Assembly (NCBI GenBank): GCA_029747585.1
Contig: JAPEVF010000052.1
Span: 81,998-145,997, forward strand
Direction of reading: 5' to 3'
DNA length: 64,000 nt
Source of the DNA: Pleurotus djamor
Taxonomy: Eukaryota > Basidiomycota > Agaricomycetes > Agaricales > Pleurotaceae
Part shown: in pieces, positions 47,274-61,000 of the stretch
How the letters are laid out: the number at the start of each line of letters is the position of its first letter
How positions within the stretch are numbered: the stretch's first letter is position 1
Position numbers and translations under genes: made by a program
The notes under the pieces: generated by a model
Database searches by the model: none
Seen by the model: the letters and a program-made list of their open reading frames with translations, nothing else
What the model was told of the DNA's origin: nothing

Positions 47274-48887
47274 ATGTCCTTCCTCTTCCATGTACTCCGA
47301 ACATCCTTCCTCCCCCTCCTCATGATACTTGCCCACTTCGCAGCGGCTGCTCCACGGAATGTCACTATCGACGATGAGTATGGAGATGAAAGAACCTTGG
47401 AGGTGCCACGGTACGCTCCAGATGGCGGCTGGGCTCAAGGCTCTGGATGCCCTGGCTGCCTGCAACTCGATGATAAGAACAGGGCAATCCGTGGAACCTG
47501 GCACGATTCCACTCATCATCCAAACGACCCTACCCGCAACATAACATTCAACTTCAATGGTGCGAACCACTGCGTGCCTGATCCGGCTTTTGTTGACACC
47601 TCCTCAGGCTCAGCAATATACGTGTATTGCATTATCGCAAACAAGTATAAGGAAGGCGTAGACACTCTAGCGAGCTACACATTCACAATCGACGGTGACC
47701 TCGTTGGTCGGTTTGACCATGCCCCGGAGGACACGCCAAGCTTTTACTACAATTCTCTGGTTTATCATAATTCTTCCATCCCCCCTGGGCCCCATACCTT
47801 CTCCTTCATCGCCGATTCACAAGAGAACACCACCCTAATCCTGTTCGACTACGCCCAATACACGTATGTTGCCTCTCCTGCCATAAACAAACATGCCTCA
47901 CTCAGCATTCGTTATTAAAGTGTGGAGATCGAAGATCCGCCCTCAAACGTTGCGGCTAACTCTCCGACAAACACCACCAAGACTCTCGACACAAACACCA
48001 CGGACACGACGACGCCGATGGGTCGGCAGCCCAGCACTCAACAAATCGCAGAAATAGTCGCTGGGGTCTTGGGAGGTGTTTCGGTGGTTGGGCTTGGTTT
48101 CATCCTCTACTTGCTGCGCCACCGCATCCGTCGAAAGAAGCAGATAGATCAGAACCCAGAAGCTGCCTTGCGCGCTCGTCCCACACGACCAACCGTCTCT
48201 ACTTCGCCCGCAAACAGGCCTGAGCCACCTCGTCAGCCCAGCAACCCCGGTCCAGACGCCATCACGCCCTTCTTAGCTTTCACACCGTTCCAACCACGTC
48301 CTGAGAAGGGCTCTCAAGAGCACTTAGATCTGTATGCATCGACCAGTCCTTCTACCGCCCCTCCGCCATCCACACCCACAAGCAGTAGCAATAGTGGACC
48401 TTCTTCCCCCCCTCAAGTGTCCTTAGAAAATCGTCGACATCCTCCCCGGAGGAGCCGTGATCACCCATCCGATTCGCGTCGCAGCNGGAGACGACNGCTC
48501 GAAGNATCNAGTAGTGGGACCTCGACTACCCACAGTAGTGGCCGCTCAACCGAATCTCGTCCGTCTGGTCATAGTCATCGAACCAACTCGCCTCGAGGGC
48601 GACCGGGNGCATCTGGTTCCTCTGGGCGACTACACGGTGTGTCCACTCCGTCTCCACTTGGACCAGACGCCGACGAGCTCCCGTTACCGAGACGTCCCCG
48701 TGCCAGCCGCCATCACTCAGATGACCGGCACTCACCTCGACGCGGCACGGGAGACGAGCTATTGGCTCTCAGGCGTGAACTTCATGATCTACGAGAGCAG
48801 CAGCAACTAATGATCTCCACCTTACAACCTGAACAACCACCACCCTCGTACGACGACCCACCGACGCCAGGTGGTGGACCACGATAA
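47274..48887 (+). CDS. P5: single-pass membrane protein, NVTIDD ectodomain, coiled coil and PPSY tail
   Basis: Exons 47274-47559, 47608-47863 and 47921-48887 sum to 1509 nt (502 residues). Signal peptide (SFLPLLMILAHFAAAAP), ectodomain with RNVTIDDEYGDERTLEV, WAQGSGCPGCLQLD, GTWHDSTHHPNDP, SAIYVYCIIANKY, YTFTIDGDLVGRFDH and TTLILFDYAQYT, Asn/Thr-rich stalk, TM helix (IVAGVLGGVSVVGLGFILYL), RRKK stop-transfer, then a ~250-residue Ser/Arg/Pro tail. Near the end a predicted coiled coil (LLALRRELHDLREQQQLM) is followed by PPPSYDDPP, the same layout as in P1. A few N fall in the disordered tail, some at first or second codon positions. Confidence 0.82.
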
Positions 48888-49160
48888 CCATTTATTATCA
48901 TTATTCACTCTTGGAAGTTTCTTGACCTGCACTGTCGGTCGTCTCGCGTAGTCATCCTACAAGTGCGCTACACGGGTCGCAATTTTTGGGTGTTATCCTG
49001 ATGTATCCATATAGAACAATTTATCTGAGTTGTATTTCACGGCTGTGGGCTTTTATGTATGTTGACTAGAGTAATTTAAACGGGAGGATTTGGTGTCGGA
49101 TAGCTGGAGAACGTCAATATAATAATACATCATATGGTCGTTGTGTAACTACGAATACAA
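48888..49160. other. 3' intergenic region between P5 and the MFS gene
   Basis: T-rich untranslated sequence between convergent genes; nothing else is seen. Confidence 0.5.
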
Positions 49161-51791
49161 TTACAGAGTGTACCTGTAACCACTCCATTCATCTCCTTTA
49201 GCCCTCTTTGCCTCCACCACAGATACATATCTCCCATTTTTCTCATCCTGTGAAACTTCCGTCTTGACACCTTCAATAATTTCATCGCGTTCACCGCGAT
49301 CTCGGTGTTGGTTTTCCCGCGCGAGGAAGAACCTGTATATAATCGAGAATACAATGCCAAGAGCAATGTACATCAGTACTAGGCCATGACCGAGGGGATA
49401 CCAGGGTCTGTCTTCGCTGCGGTACTACGAGAATAGGGCGAGCGTGTCAGCATACTGCGGTGTCGAGGAAGGACCGAGCAACGTACTACATTGGAGCTGA
49501 CTGCGCCGTTGATGTTCCCACTTGAAGGGGAATCAGAAAGACAAGGATCAGAAGAGGTCAAAAATACACTCACAAACTGATCGTCATGGCGAGAGACACG
49601 CTTCGCTTGTATGATCCTTCTACGTTATTCGATACCCAAGCTCTGAGAAGGTCGAGTTAAACTGTGATTGAATCAACGAGATGTTCGAGGCGAAACCTAC
49701 ATTGTATTTGCTAGCAGAAATATACGATGATAAGAGTTCACCTCCACAAATGGAAAGCAATCAAAACAACACTCACGGATGACAGGATATATTCCGCTAA
49801 CAGTCAGTCAGTCAATAGATTTTTCATCATGAACGTGAAGGGACCTCACCATGTAGCCAAGTAAACGGCAAAGTAAGACAAGGCAGCGTTCCGAGATGCG
49901 ATGAGGATGATATACCCAGCTCCACCTAATCAGCAATTTGTGTACGTTCATTTAGATGAACAATCATGCATGATCAGCTCCTTGCCGCAGCAACGAAACA
50001 AGTTCCATACCTAAGCAGAGGAAGCCACTGCATGAATGTTATTAGCGAAGACATCAATCAGGCGGAGCCCGTATCACGTACATATTGAGCAGGCCACGAT
50101 GTCCCCACCTATCTGCGACAAACCCAACGCAACATGTGATGATACACGCGAAAACGTAGACCGGAACGGTCAACAAATTAGCAGGTGTTGCTTGGTATCC
50201 TGACAGTAAGTCTATCAGATGGATCCCTTGACATTCAAGTGGATGATCTCTACCAAGCTGATGTGAAAAGCAAGCGGTGAGTGAGAAGGCGGGACCGAAG
50301 GAACCACTGTACGAACCTGGTTGATGATACTAGGTAGGAACAGTGAGAATGCATAGAGGGGCATATCACATCCAGCATAAACCATCACTGCAACGGCGGA
50401 GGGGTGTTACATTCGAGGAACCCGTAAAAATCCTAAACGCTTACTGCTAACCCAAGTCTTCCAATCAAGGAGACTCTTCCAAATATACTCCATTCTGAGG
50501 TTCTCTCCCGCCGCACTAAACTGGTCGTCACTCTGCAACCTGCGAATGACAACCGTGCGTTCGGCTTCTGTTAGGAACTTGGCGTTGTCGGGGAAGTCCT
50601 GAATTATCCAGAAAGACATGACGCCTGCGACGACGGTGATCAACCCTTCAAGTATAAATATCCAGGACCAGCCAGGTTTTCCGCCAACACCATCCATGTT
50701 ATTTATCGCCGCCTATGGGAAGGATGACATATGAGATGAGAAAGAGAAGGAGTATCCATACCGCTAGAAGACCTCCGAACGCTCCTGATACGGTCGCAGC
50801 TGAGAAGAAAATAGCAGCACCTGAGGTCCGGGGACGACGCGATGAGAAAAGGTGACAGGAACGAGCAAAATCATAATGTAAACCTACGCAGTCCAAACTC
50901 TGATCGTTTGTACCAGCTAGAATAGCGTTCTTGAGATGAGATCATGGTGCGTTCGATCAGAACTTACCATGAGAGGTAGTAATTGACTCCAGGGAACAGA
51001 CCGGCCTCGAACATTCCCAGTAACCATCTCATACCTACCGGTGAGATAGTCAGCTTTGGGTGTCGGGCTGTGGTAACGGGGTTACAGAACTGCGCACCAA
51101 GTAAGCCTCCGTAATTCGTAACTATGCCTTGGAGAGTCTGCGCCAAAATAATTTAGCTATCTATTTCGTCTGTAAAGAAAGAAATTCTAACCATCATGAC
51201 GCCCCATAGTAGCATCAGACCTGACAGCCAGATGGAAGGGCGCAACCGTTTCAGGAAAACATTGGATGGAACCTAGAAAGCGCGTTCAGTTGAGAAGGAT
51301 AGGAGGGGAAAGAGCGGACATACCTCGAAAACAGCGTAAGAGAAGAAGAAGATCGTCAGTGTCAGAAGGTATTGGTCGTCGTTGATGTGAAGATCATCTT
51401 CAAGGTGGTACAACTAAGAGTGAGTTAGCATCATCGTCACACGACAGGCGAGATCTATCCGGCAGACCTTCGCACTGGAGGGACAAGAAGATAAATCGTT
51501 TTGGTCGGAACAATACAGGAAACTTCCACTTACTTCCCAATTGAAGTTCTATCTGTAAGAAGCTCGAAGGTTAAGTTACGACCTCATGGAGACGGGGATG
51601 TACTGACCGAGGAAGCTGAGCAGATAAAGCAATGATAACCAAGGGATGAGCCTTAGATCGATTTTCCGTAACAATTTGCGCTCATCGACATCACTGGTAT
51701 CAACATGAGCATTGTAGAGAGACGCTCCGTCAGGACCGATAGAAGCTTCTTGATCCAAAGTCGAAGATGCAGGTGACTTTTTCAACTCCAT
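49161..51791 (-). CDS. MFS transporter of the anion:cation symporter (Dal5-like) family
   Basis: Many short exons on the minus strand. The start is taken at MELKKSPASSTLDQEAS because the family N-terminus, VDERKLLRKIDLRLIPWLSL then LYLLSFL spliced to DRTSIGN, follows. Further family motifs are MRWLLGMFEAGLFPGVNYYL, AATVSGAFGGLLA, GWSWIFILEGLITVVAGVMS, FWIIQDFPDNAKFLTEAE and the last helix MYIALGIVFSIIYRFFLARE. The cytosolic tail ends GYRYTL. About 12 TM helices are expected. Fungal members take up allantoate, nicotinate, pantothenate or biotin-like anions with protons; the substrate cannot be told here. Confidence 0.88.
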
Positions 51792-54700
51792 ATCGTTGCA
51801 AGCGAATAGCAGAGGTAAGCCTACTGATTCTGGGGTACACTGTGGTGGAGGAAGAGAGGATAAAGCTCCAATCGAACCCGCTGATAGCACCTTGGACCGC
51901 CCTTTGTATCAGTCATCTTTTGTATCGGCTTAACGGCACGTATGGCACGATGCCGTTGGTGTAGGAGAAGGATAGTGCCCCATCCAGTGACATTCGTGCT
52001 ACGTAGTTCGCCGTCAAGACACGTGAGGTGGTTGCATCCCCATATCAGAGGTAAATATATACGAGGGTGGTCGTATGTTGAGAAAAGCTCCGCTTGGAGA
52101 TAATAACAGATTATCCCAGCACAACCACCATGCGTGAACTGTTGTCTTTCTCTCTGGGTATGAACGGTAGGTATCCTCTTTGAAGGATGTCCCAAGCAGC
52201 AAGTTGAGAAACGCGTCCGTGAAGCCGAATAGCACAATGTCGGAGAGCATATGTCAAGATTGAGACCACGAAGAACTTGATGAAGAAGCAATGAAGAAGA
52301 GAATCAGAGTCGTAGTTTGCTAAATGGAGAAAATATGAACGATCAAGCCGGCAAAGCTTTACAGCATCGGGTGGGGCCCCAGGTGTCCGTCCATCACCTT
52401 TAAGCAAAGAGTCGGGCGTATGTGATGGCGCAACGCAAGTGGGTTGACAGAGGTGGAAGCAAGACTCCAGACTGAGATATGGAATGGGAATGAGAGCACG
52501 CAAGGAGGACCAGTTGTTGTGCGCCGCGTGCCCTCATGATGGAAATAAAGTGGTATTGATATCGTCACTTCTGATTGGCGCAACATACGGGTCCACATGA
52601 TGCACAATGCATAATAAATAGATAGCTATTATTAGCAGGACATTCTTTTCCTATTCATGGAGGGTGGGGAAGTGCAATTTCTTGTCCCAGGTTTGCCGGC
52701 GCAGCGTAGGGAATCATCCCGGTCGCGGTAACGGGATAGGTACGAGCGGAGGAAGTAGTTGTGGATGGTTCATTGGAAGAAGCTTGGTGGGCGCCTAGCT
52801 GATGAGGCCGACGGCGCTTCTGAGTTACTTTCTGAGTTGGAACTGACTTGTGTTTTTGTGGTCCCTCATACGATCTTGCCACCATTCAACAGTGTCCGAT
52901 GTTACCTCGAACGTGCGTTCGCTCCCATTCTGCTGTCAAAAGACGACTGACATGCTGTCCTGCTTCATTGCAGAGACCTCATTTCAGCCAGGGTTCAAAG
53001 ATCTCCTACGTTACCCAATTGCCAGTGCTTTCCACAATGTTTCCGGAACGTTGCTTCAGGGCCCTCCCATCGATTCACGTCCCATGCTAGACTAGGACTA
53101 GGGAACTTTGTTTTCGGGTCGATCGGAAAGAGAAAGAAGTGGACTTAGGGCCTATGATGCCCTTGATCATGATCGCGCCGCGACGCATACGATTCCAAGG
53201 CCAGCGAAGGCAGAGGCACATCGCGTCGATGTCGTGCTCGAAACCTCATTGAAGTCTTGATCCGAGCCCCGAAGCAACCGCAACCTCGTTCATATCGGCC
53301 GCTGCAATTCCGAGCGTACCTTGCCAAAGCTCAATAGACGCGAGGCTACCATGTGTAGGGTTGTTAGAATGATGAAAAGCTCATGTCGTGCTTCTTCGTG
53401 CTTTGTCGAAGACAAGGGAGGTGGGCTTAGAGATAATCCGCCCGGCCGGATTTTGGAGTATCTTCGACGAACAAGTTTGGTCGGCGCGAGGGCGGGGATG
53501 CGCGCTTGCGCTTGAGCTTCATGCTTCATGAGGTGGACCATGGTCTTAGTCAGGACCAAGGTAAATCCGCCATGGCATGGCCAATGTCGATATATTAGGC
53601 GTCGATCGCGAGGTTGACACCGGGCATGATGCATGGACGCAGTCCATACCAAGGGTAAGCCAAATGCGATTCGCTTAGCCGAACTAAAACGTCCTTGCTA
53701 ATTAATCCATTTACCTCCCGGGTCCCAGGTTCACCTTTACGACGCATATGTCCAGCAGCGACGCCTAACAACAGCACATGAAATGATGGGCGCAGACTGG
53801 GGTCAACCAGAATGATTGATGCGAATCAGAATTCACAGCGGCGGGCGGGCGCCGCGTTCCAAAACAACGCTCACTACTACTACTCGCTCTTGAATCATTC
53901 TCTTATCAGTCGCAGCGTCCACCTCAACGGATCATCGCATATGCTCCGTAAACCCATCTCACCCAACCCTTCCCACCACCCACAAACTCCTCCGGATCCG
54001 TGGACATAAGCCCACTCAACCTTTACCCCCGCTTAAACTTCCTCCTTCAAGCTTCAACGCAGAGAGTTGCCTGAGCATGAGCTTGCCTCCGTCGGGACAT
54101 ATCCACCCACGAGACGTGTACAAGGACGTCCAAGGAAGACAAAGCAAGAAACCAACCACACGCAACACGCGTCTGATTGATATTTTTTTTCCCATCAAGA
54201 CCTCTAAAACCTCCGTAACCCGCACCGCAAGATGCAATTGAATTCGAATCTATCACGGACGGGGCTAAAGGAAACAGGAACTTGCGATTGCTCAGGCCTA
54301 ACTGCTGTTGTGTTGTTGTATGTGCATAGGGTTGGGCAGGCCGGTGGCGTCAAGGACCTTGTCCCGTAACGCGTTCTTTGCGTTCTTTGGTTGCGGTGCT
54401 TTGTTCTGTCTCCTCCGAGAATGAATCGCCCCCCCCTTCTTCCCCCACGATTGACTGTGTGGAGACTTGTTCAAATCAGTTTTGATGTGTTGCCTGGATC
54501 TCACTGTTCACACTCGGGGCTATTAGCTTTGTATGATTCTCTGCTGGCCTGGGGAATGCGGGGAAGTTTCTCCAAATGGAAGGTACGTTTCATTTCTCGG
54601 GCATGGGGGCATGGGCTTTAGATCGCTGTTGAATTCCTGTTGCAGACAGAGAGAAACCCATGGGGTACGATATGTGCATATGAACGGGAACTCGTTGTTT

Positions 54701-57700
54701 CTGGCTAGCTTGTACATCCATCCAAGTCCAGAACGCTGAAGTGCCTCAGGTCCGTTATTTCACGCATATAGTAACTGTGGACTTTGTGCTCAACGTCAAC
54801 TCAGACTGGTCGTCAATCAGGTATCACGCGTGTCCCCCGTCGACCATTCCCCATTTTCCCTATAGGCTCAAGGTAAGTTTTTCGAGCGTTTCAACCCAGT
54901 GGCCACAGGAATTCGTTGGCAACCATCTGACACAGGCGTTCGGATACAAGCGAACGGACAGAAACAACGTCCACGTATGCAAGTTTTTCGTGTCTTCGGA
55001 ACGGATCGACCGTATCAAAGTCAGTCTATACCACGTTAGCGGGGTGTATGGAGACTTGGGTCCCTTGATTATACTTGATATGGCGAGGTGGTGTACCAAT
55101 ACCAGTGAGTAGTACTTGAGTGGTTCCGTGGCGCGTGGCTGATCCCGAAGTTAATTTATTGTGTAGCTCTTCAAGTCGGTGAAAGGTGAAAGGAATCTTG
55201 AAAGATGAAAGGAAAAGGCTTTTCCTAAGGTATGATTGTATGCTTATCAAGAGGTTGTGGGTTGTAACGCTATCAAAGAAACTGTGAATTCGTACGTTTG
55301 GTCGTTTTCGTGTTCCTCCGGACGCGAAGTGACCACCTGAATCTTACCATCTGCATCATCATCTGCACAGTGCAGGTCCACCCGAGTTCGGAGTAACCCT
55401 TCGATTAAGCTCGTGCTTGGGGGAAGAATGTGGGGAACTGATCCGGTGTCGGCGAAACCCAGGTACCAAGACAATCCAACCTTTCCGTTTTCTCCTTGTT
55501 GATCATGGTTCATGGATCACTCCCTTCAGGCACCTTCACGCAGGACACAGGAAATACAGCTAGGTTCAATCTCAGTATGTACGCGATTACGCGTGACCGG
55601 GTGGCTTCGAATCGATTGTTCATTCTCGGGCGTCGGACGACGTGCTGTTTCTTGAAATCTTCGGGACCTCGGGAATGTCTGCCGCTTGCTTGATGCATTT
55701 TGTCCTTGGTACTTCCTCCCGTCGAAGACGATCGCCCTACGTGACAACATGACAAGGTTAGCTACGCGAATTCGGCTCTAGGATCAAGCTGTTTCGTTTC
55801 GTCTTCAAGCTTCAATGTCACGGCGAAACGGAGAAATACCTCGCTTGTGCCGATGCCGTTTGTCGTTTTGACTTTCCAAGGTTTCCATTTTCCATTTTCC
55901 GTCCGCCGTCCGCTGCTCTTGCTCTGTTCTCTGTTCTCTGTTCTCCGTGGCTTCCCCTTCCTTCCGATTCGCAATTCGGACTGAATTTTCGGGCCAAGGT
56001 CTCAGACACTCAGACTTAGACTCTGGCTTAAGCTCTCTGCTCCACACTTTTGGTATGCTAGACGATTGAAGTAACATCATGACATAGGTGAGTTTAAACG
56101 TGATCGTTCGGTAATATTCTACTTCTCGTTCTTCGAATTCTACTTCCACTTAGACTTCTTTGATGATTGTTTTATATAACATACGCGTTCGTAGGTGCAC
56201 ACTACCTATATAAACATGCTCTTCGTGCGTCATCAGTCGTAGAGTACGAAGTCTATCGTGGATTGATCCGTTTTCTATGTTCTATGGCTATGTTCTATGG
56301 CCAAGCTATTCCCCCCTTCTTCCTCTTATTCTTACCCTTATGCTTATTCTTGCGCTTATGTTTACTTTTACTCTAGATTGACGTGTACATGTTGCGCACC
56401 TTGTTCTTTGTTCTTTGTTCTCATCCGTTATACCTTCCGGTTTATACGTTCCGTTTGCTTTCGTCGTTCCTTTGTCTTGCGTCATAGGAAATGATATCAT
56501 ACCTTCCACGGAGGACCTGAACCATAAATAATCAAATTGGAGATTTACGTTTCCCCTCGCCATCCAATGTGCCATAAGTAATCCACCGACACGAGTATTA
56601 TGACACAAATAATCGGAGCGTCGGTGAATTATTACCTACAAGGAACCACCAGCGTCCACCTACCCTGGCGCGTGACGCACTCATAACATGAAAGGGATGG
56701 GAAATCTGCATCCGAGTAAAGGTAAAAGCAAAAAACCTGTTTTTTAATTCTTAAAATTTCATTTCATTTTACCACTAGATAGTAGATATTAAATCGATGA
56801 CGTCGGGTTTTCGTACCTTTGTTCGGGAGGTCTGGATTCTGGAACGTTGATTGAGAGATTGGGGGGATGGGTGTCGTAAACGTCAACATACTTTTTTTAT
56901 GCGTGAGGGTTTACGGCTTGGTTTAAATTTGCGTGGGTTTCCCGTTTGACTCTGGAGGGAATAAGACGGCGGTGTACTAGGGACCGAATAGGAGATCACT
57001 AGGGGTTGATCGCCGATCGGGGCGTTTGTCTTGTGTGTCTTTATGCGGTAGTCCGTCAAGCAAGGATCGCGTTTCTGTTGGCTTTTGTTACCTTTCGTGG
57101 TGTTGGTCCGTCTGGTACTGCGAGTATTCGGGAAACGAGACACATGACGACAGCGAAATAAGGTTTATGAGAAGAAGTAGTTGAATGAATTCATTCGTGT
57201 GGGATTTTCTTTGTTGAAGTACCCGGGAGTTTGGACTTTTAGAGGACCTGACATGAGGAATGTGACTTGGGGGTGTTGCATGGGGTAGAATCTGGAGGTG
57301 AGTGTGATAGACCGGGTATGTGTAGACCCATTTGGGAGGGATGCTGAGTGTTACGGTGTTACAGTGTATGGGAAATGTACAGGATGAAAGGCGTACGAGT
57401 GCTGCGGGGTGTAGTGAGGATCCGGAATGAAGGACGTGAAAGGGAACAAGGTCCGGGGTACGCGTACTGGATTACCTGAGCGTTCGAGAGTGTGGGATGG
57501 GACAGGCGTCGGGTGGGGGACAGTTTGAAATGATTTTTAGGAGGTTGGGGTCGGGCGAGTAGAACTCCCGAGGTTGGATTGGAGAGACGGAATGGGCGGA
57601 AGGCCATTGGCTCCCTCTCACAAGTGCATACAAGACTACTAACTAATGGCATGCATGGACGTGGGTGACCCACGCTAATAGAGAGCTACACTACTACGAC

Positions 57701-58005
57701 GCGGGGCGGAACATGAATTGAAGGATCCAAGGTGGGATGGGCGACGGAGGAAATATGTTGCATTGGGAGGAAAGTGTCCGGGCCGAGCAGCAAGGTACTT
57801 CGGAGTGGGCCGGGGTTTGAATAATAACGTGAGGTGAACTGGATTGGGCGAGAATTCTCCGTTGTGCACTTTTATATTATTTCCTTTCCATCGCCTTGCG
57901 CTTCCACCGACTCGCGCCTCTTTTTTTNCACTACTTCTTCATAACAAATTCCTTTATTTCCTTTCTTTCTCTTTTTCTTCTACTTCTACAATCCAAGCAC
58001 CCGTA
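51792..58005. other. gene-poor region of about 6 kb
   Basis: No gene is supported on either strand. Candidates looked at: a minus-strand frame at 52885-52655 (SSNEPSTTTSSARTYP) and a plus-strand frame at 54741-55112 (VDFVLNVNSDWSSIRY), neither with splice partners or family motifs. Simple repeats include CTCTGTTCTCTGTTCTCTGT near 55920 and several TTCTTTGTTCTTTG-like words near 56400. The part from about 56700 to 58005 is the likely upstream region of the Reg1-like gene and ends in a C/T-rich tract (57920-57990) directly before its ATG. Confidence 0.4.
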
Positions 58006-61000
58006 ATGGCCACGTATCTCCCCGTCCTGCTCGTCTCGGTCACCACAAACACCGTCCCAGACGACTCGAGCGTATCGACGCTGCCGAGGGCGCAGGTCGA
58101 TTATCTCTCCCACGAATGGCAGGAGGAGGATGTGTGGAAGTCGTGGAGGAACATGACGAAGCAGAAGAAGGAGATTGCAAACGGCGTCCGGCTGGAGAAT
58201 GCGAGCTGGAGGACTTGGTGGAAGCAGCGCAACAAGCTCAAGACTGTCACCCCAGAGACGCTCAATTGGTCTGTCGCATTTCACATTGACCTCTTATTGC
58301 ATCTGACATGTGCTGGGGCAGGCTCAAGGACTCGGATGTCACTTGGCTCTATGGGCCTCTGCACACCGCCGTCGACTGGGCCCCGCCGTCTCCACAACCC
58401 CAGCTCTTTGAACTCGATCCCCCCCTCCTCAACCCAAAGCACAANCCCATCCTCAAGCACAGGAGCATCAGCGAGCTCCTCACAAGCGATCTCCCCGCAA
58501 GCCCCCTCTTCAGCCCCGCAGAGAGCGAGGACGAAGACTCCCCCGCCACCCTCACCCACCCAGTGCAACCATCATCAACCTCACCAGCACACGAATCCGC
58601 TATCGATGGCGAAATCGTCACCGGAGCTCCCCTCTCTCGCCCAAGACTCATGCACACAAAGTCAGACACCCATGTTACGCGATGGGGACCAAGCCGGGTC
58701 TTCAGAAAGGCATCCCCACCACGCATCGACCCTCATAACGTCAGTCCTGGCCTCGCTCCCGATACACAGGCCACATCGATGTCATCGCCATCAACCCCCG
58801 GCCCTCTCGTCTCAGGTTCGCCCTCTAAAGGGTCTGTCGCGTTGGCCCTGGACAATGTTTCTCCTCATGGGTAATTATCTCCCCCAAAAAATCCACTTCT
58901 CACACACAATCTTGATGCGACATTCCATAGCCTTCCTTCCCACCTCGCCAGCAATAGTGCTAGTGCTTCGACAACTTCTCGACACGATGAGCCAGCAAGT
59001 GCCGTTTCTAGCTCCGGTGCAAGCGCTTATCAGACCACAAAGAAAAAACACATCAGTTTCAACACCTTTGTCGAGCAGTGTATAGCCATTGATAAGCCCA
59101 AGAGCGAGAGTCCCCGGCCGTTTGAGAAGCTGGGCAGCTCGTATGGGTACCCCGGGCAGAGTTGGGAATATGATGAGGGGTGCGTGTTGNCCTTCTTTNC
59201 TTCGTTATCCGCTTATCAGTTTTGATGTCGCTTGTCTAACTTGTAATGGCCCCGTCGTTTCTTTTTCGCAGATACGANGAAGACGATGAAGATGGCTATT
59301 CGGGAGGAACTTGTGCCATCGAAAGCGACAGTGACAGTGATTACGACAATAACCCTCTTACTTACGATGACATGGATGAATCCGCTGTCGACGACGACGA
59401 CGATGACGACGACGTCCTTCAGATACGAACCCCCTCCTCACCAAAGTACAACCCCACCCGATCAAAGTCAAAGTCATCTACNCGTTCCACCACTTCNGTN
59501 GACACCTCCGCATCGACATCGACATCNCTCTCGAATTCCACTACATCNTCTTCNTCCTCNTCNTCATCTACNGCNCGNACAATACAACGTCGCAATTCAG
59601 CGCCTACGAGAAGACGGGCGAGCATGGGCTTACCCACTGGTATGCCATTTGGGCCCCACCCTCATACCGCCGTACCCATGTTCCGCGCGACTTCGGATAG
59701 CAGTACGACCTCCGGCCCTAGCGAGGCGGCTCTGGGCAAAGAACGAGATCCCCCGGTCCATGTGACGATTGCGCCTATTGCACCGACGTTCCTCAAGACG
59801 TCGGGTATGGGTGACGGGGAAGACGCTGACGAAGATTACCCGTGGAATGGGTTTGATCAGGACTTTGGGTATGGGTATGATCCGTTTGGGTGGGGGTCGA
59901 TACNATGGTGGGAGGGTTACGGGTGCTGGGGCGGGGGCNGGGGGGGGGATGAGGTGGACAGTGGGTATAATAGCGCGGGTGCGTGGTATGGACGGGGTGC
60001 GGGGGTGAAGAAGGATAGAAGGAGTCGGGGGGATCATGATGCGTATATTCCCCGTGCGGTGCGTGCTGAGACCCCCGTTGAGCTGGTGTATGTCCCGCGT
60101 GTGGGGAATGGGTATGCGTCGAGGTATGATAATTCGGAGATTGTCCATCGGGAGGATGTTACGGTGACGGTGGGCGATCGCGATCTTCCGCCGAGGAGGA
60201 GGGCGCAGTTTAGTGTTGGGGAGCCGGACGATTTGGGGGAACCGGAAGCTGAAGCTGAAGACCATTCGCAATCCAGTCAGTTTGGGAGGGTTACGGTTAC
60301 GCCAGCATCGCCTACGCATTCGCCGTCTTCGTCGATCACGCTTTCGAACGGCGTGCGTGTGTTGAATGCGAGTGCGCTGGTTACGACACCCCCGGCTGTT
60401 CAGGTTGGAGAACCCAACGAAAGTGCTGATCCGTACGACTATTTTGGGGGACCTGATCTTGGCGAGGACTTCTCGACTACTACTACTCCCGGGGGAAGGA
60501 GATGGACGCGGAAGCCGCCTACTTCGAAATCCACCACCACCTCCGCCTCTGCTGCTTCCCCCACTACACCATCATCATCATTATCGCCCACATTATCTTC
60601 ATCGTTATCGTCGTCATCAGCGGCTAGCCCACCGGAGGAAGAGGAACGAGGAAGAGGGAGGGAACGGTCACGATCCCGCTCGAGGTCGAATTCGAGGTCA
60701 CATTCTGGGTCAGCGTCGTTGAGTGTTTCGAGATCGAGGTCGAGGAGTCGGACGCCTTCGCCTACGTTTATGTCTTCGGCGAACCAGAGTTGTTCGCCGT
60801 CTTCTGTGTCGCCTGAGCAATCGTCGCTGTCGCCGTCGGAAGTGAAGGATGGGTCATCGTCATTTTCGTCAGGAAGTGGTGGTGGTGGTGGTGGTGGTGG
60901 TGTGCCGCCGAAGAGGGTTAGTTCGTTCGATGTTGGGAGTAGGGGAGGGTATCACTCACATGGACATGGTGTTTCGTCGACGGGGATGTTGTCGCCTCCC

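Noticed and set aside
54741..55112. 123-residue plus-strand ORF in the gene-poor region
   Set aside because: No family motif, splice partner or codon pattern that separates it from chance.
59630..60319. 229-residue minus-strand ORF rich in Arg and Pro
   Set aside because: It is the complement of the low-complexity part of the Reg1-like gene and has no domain.
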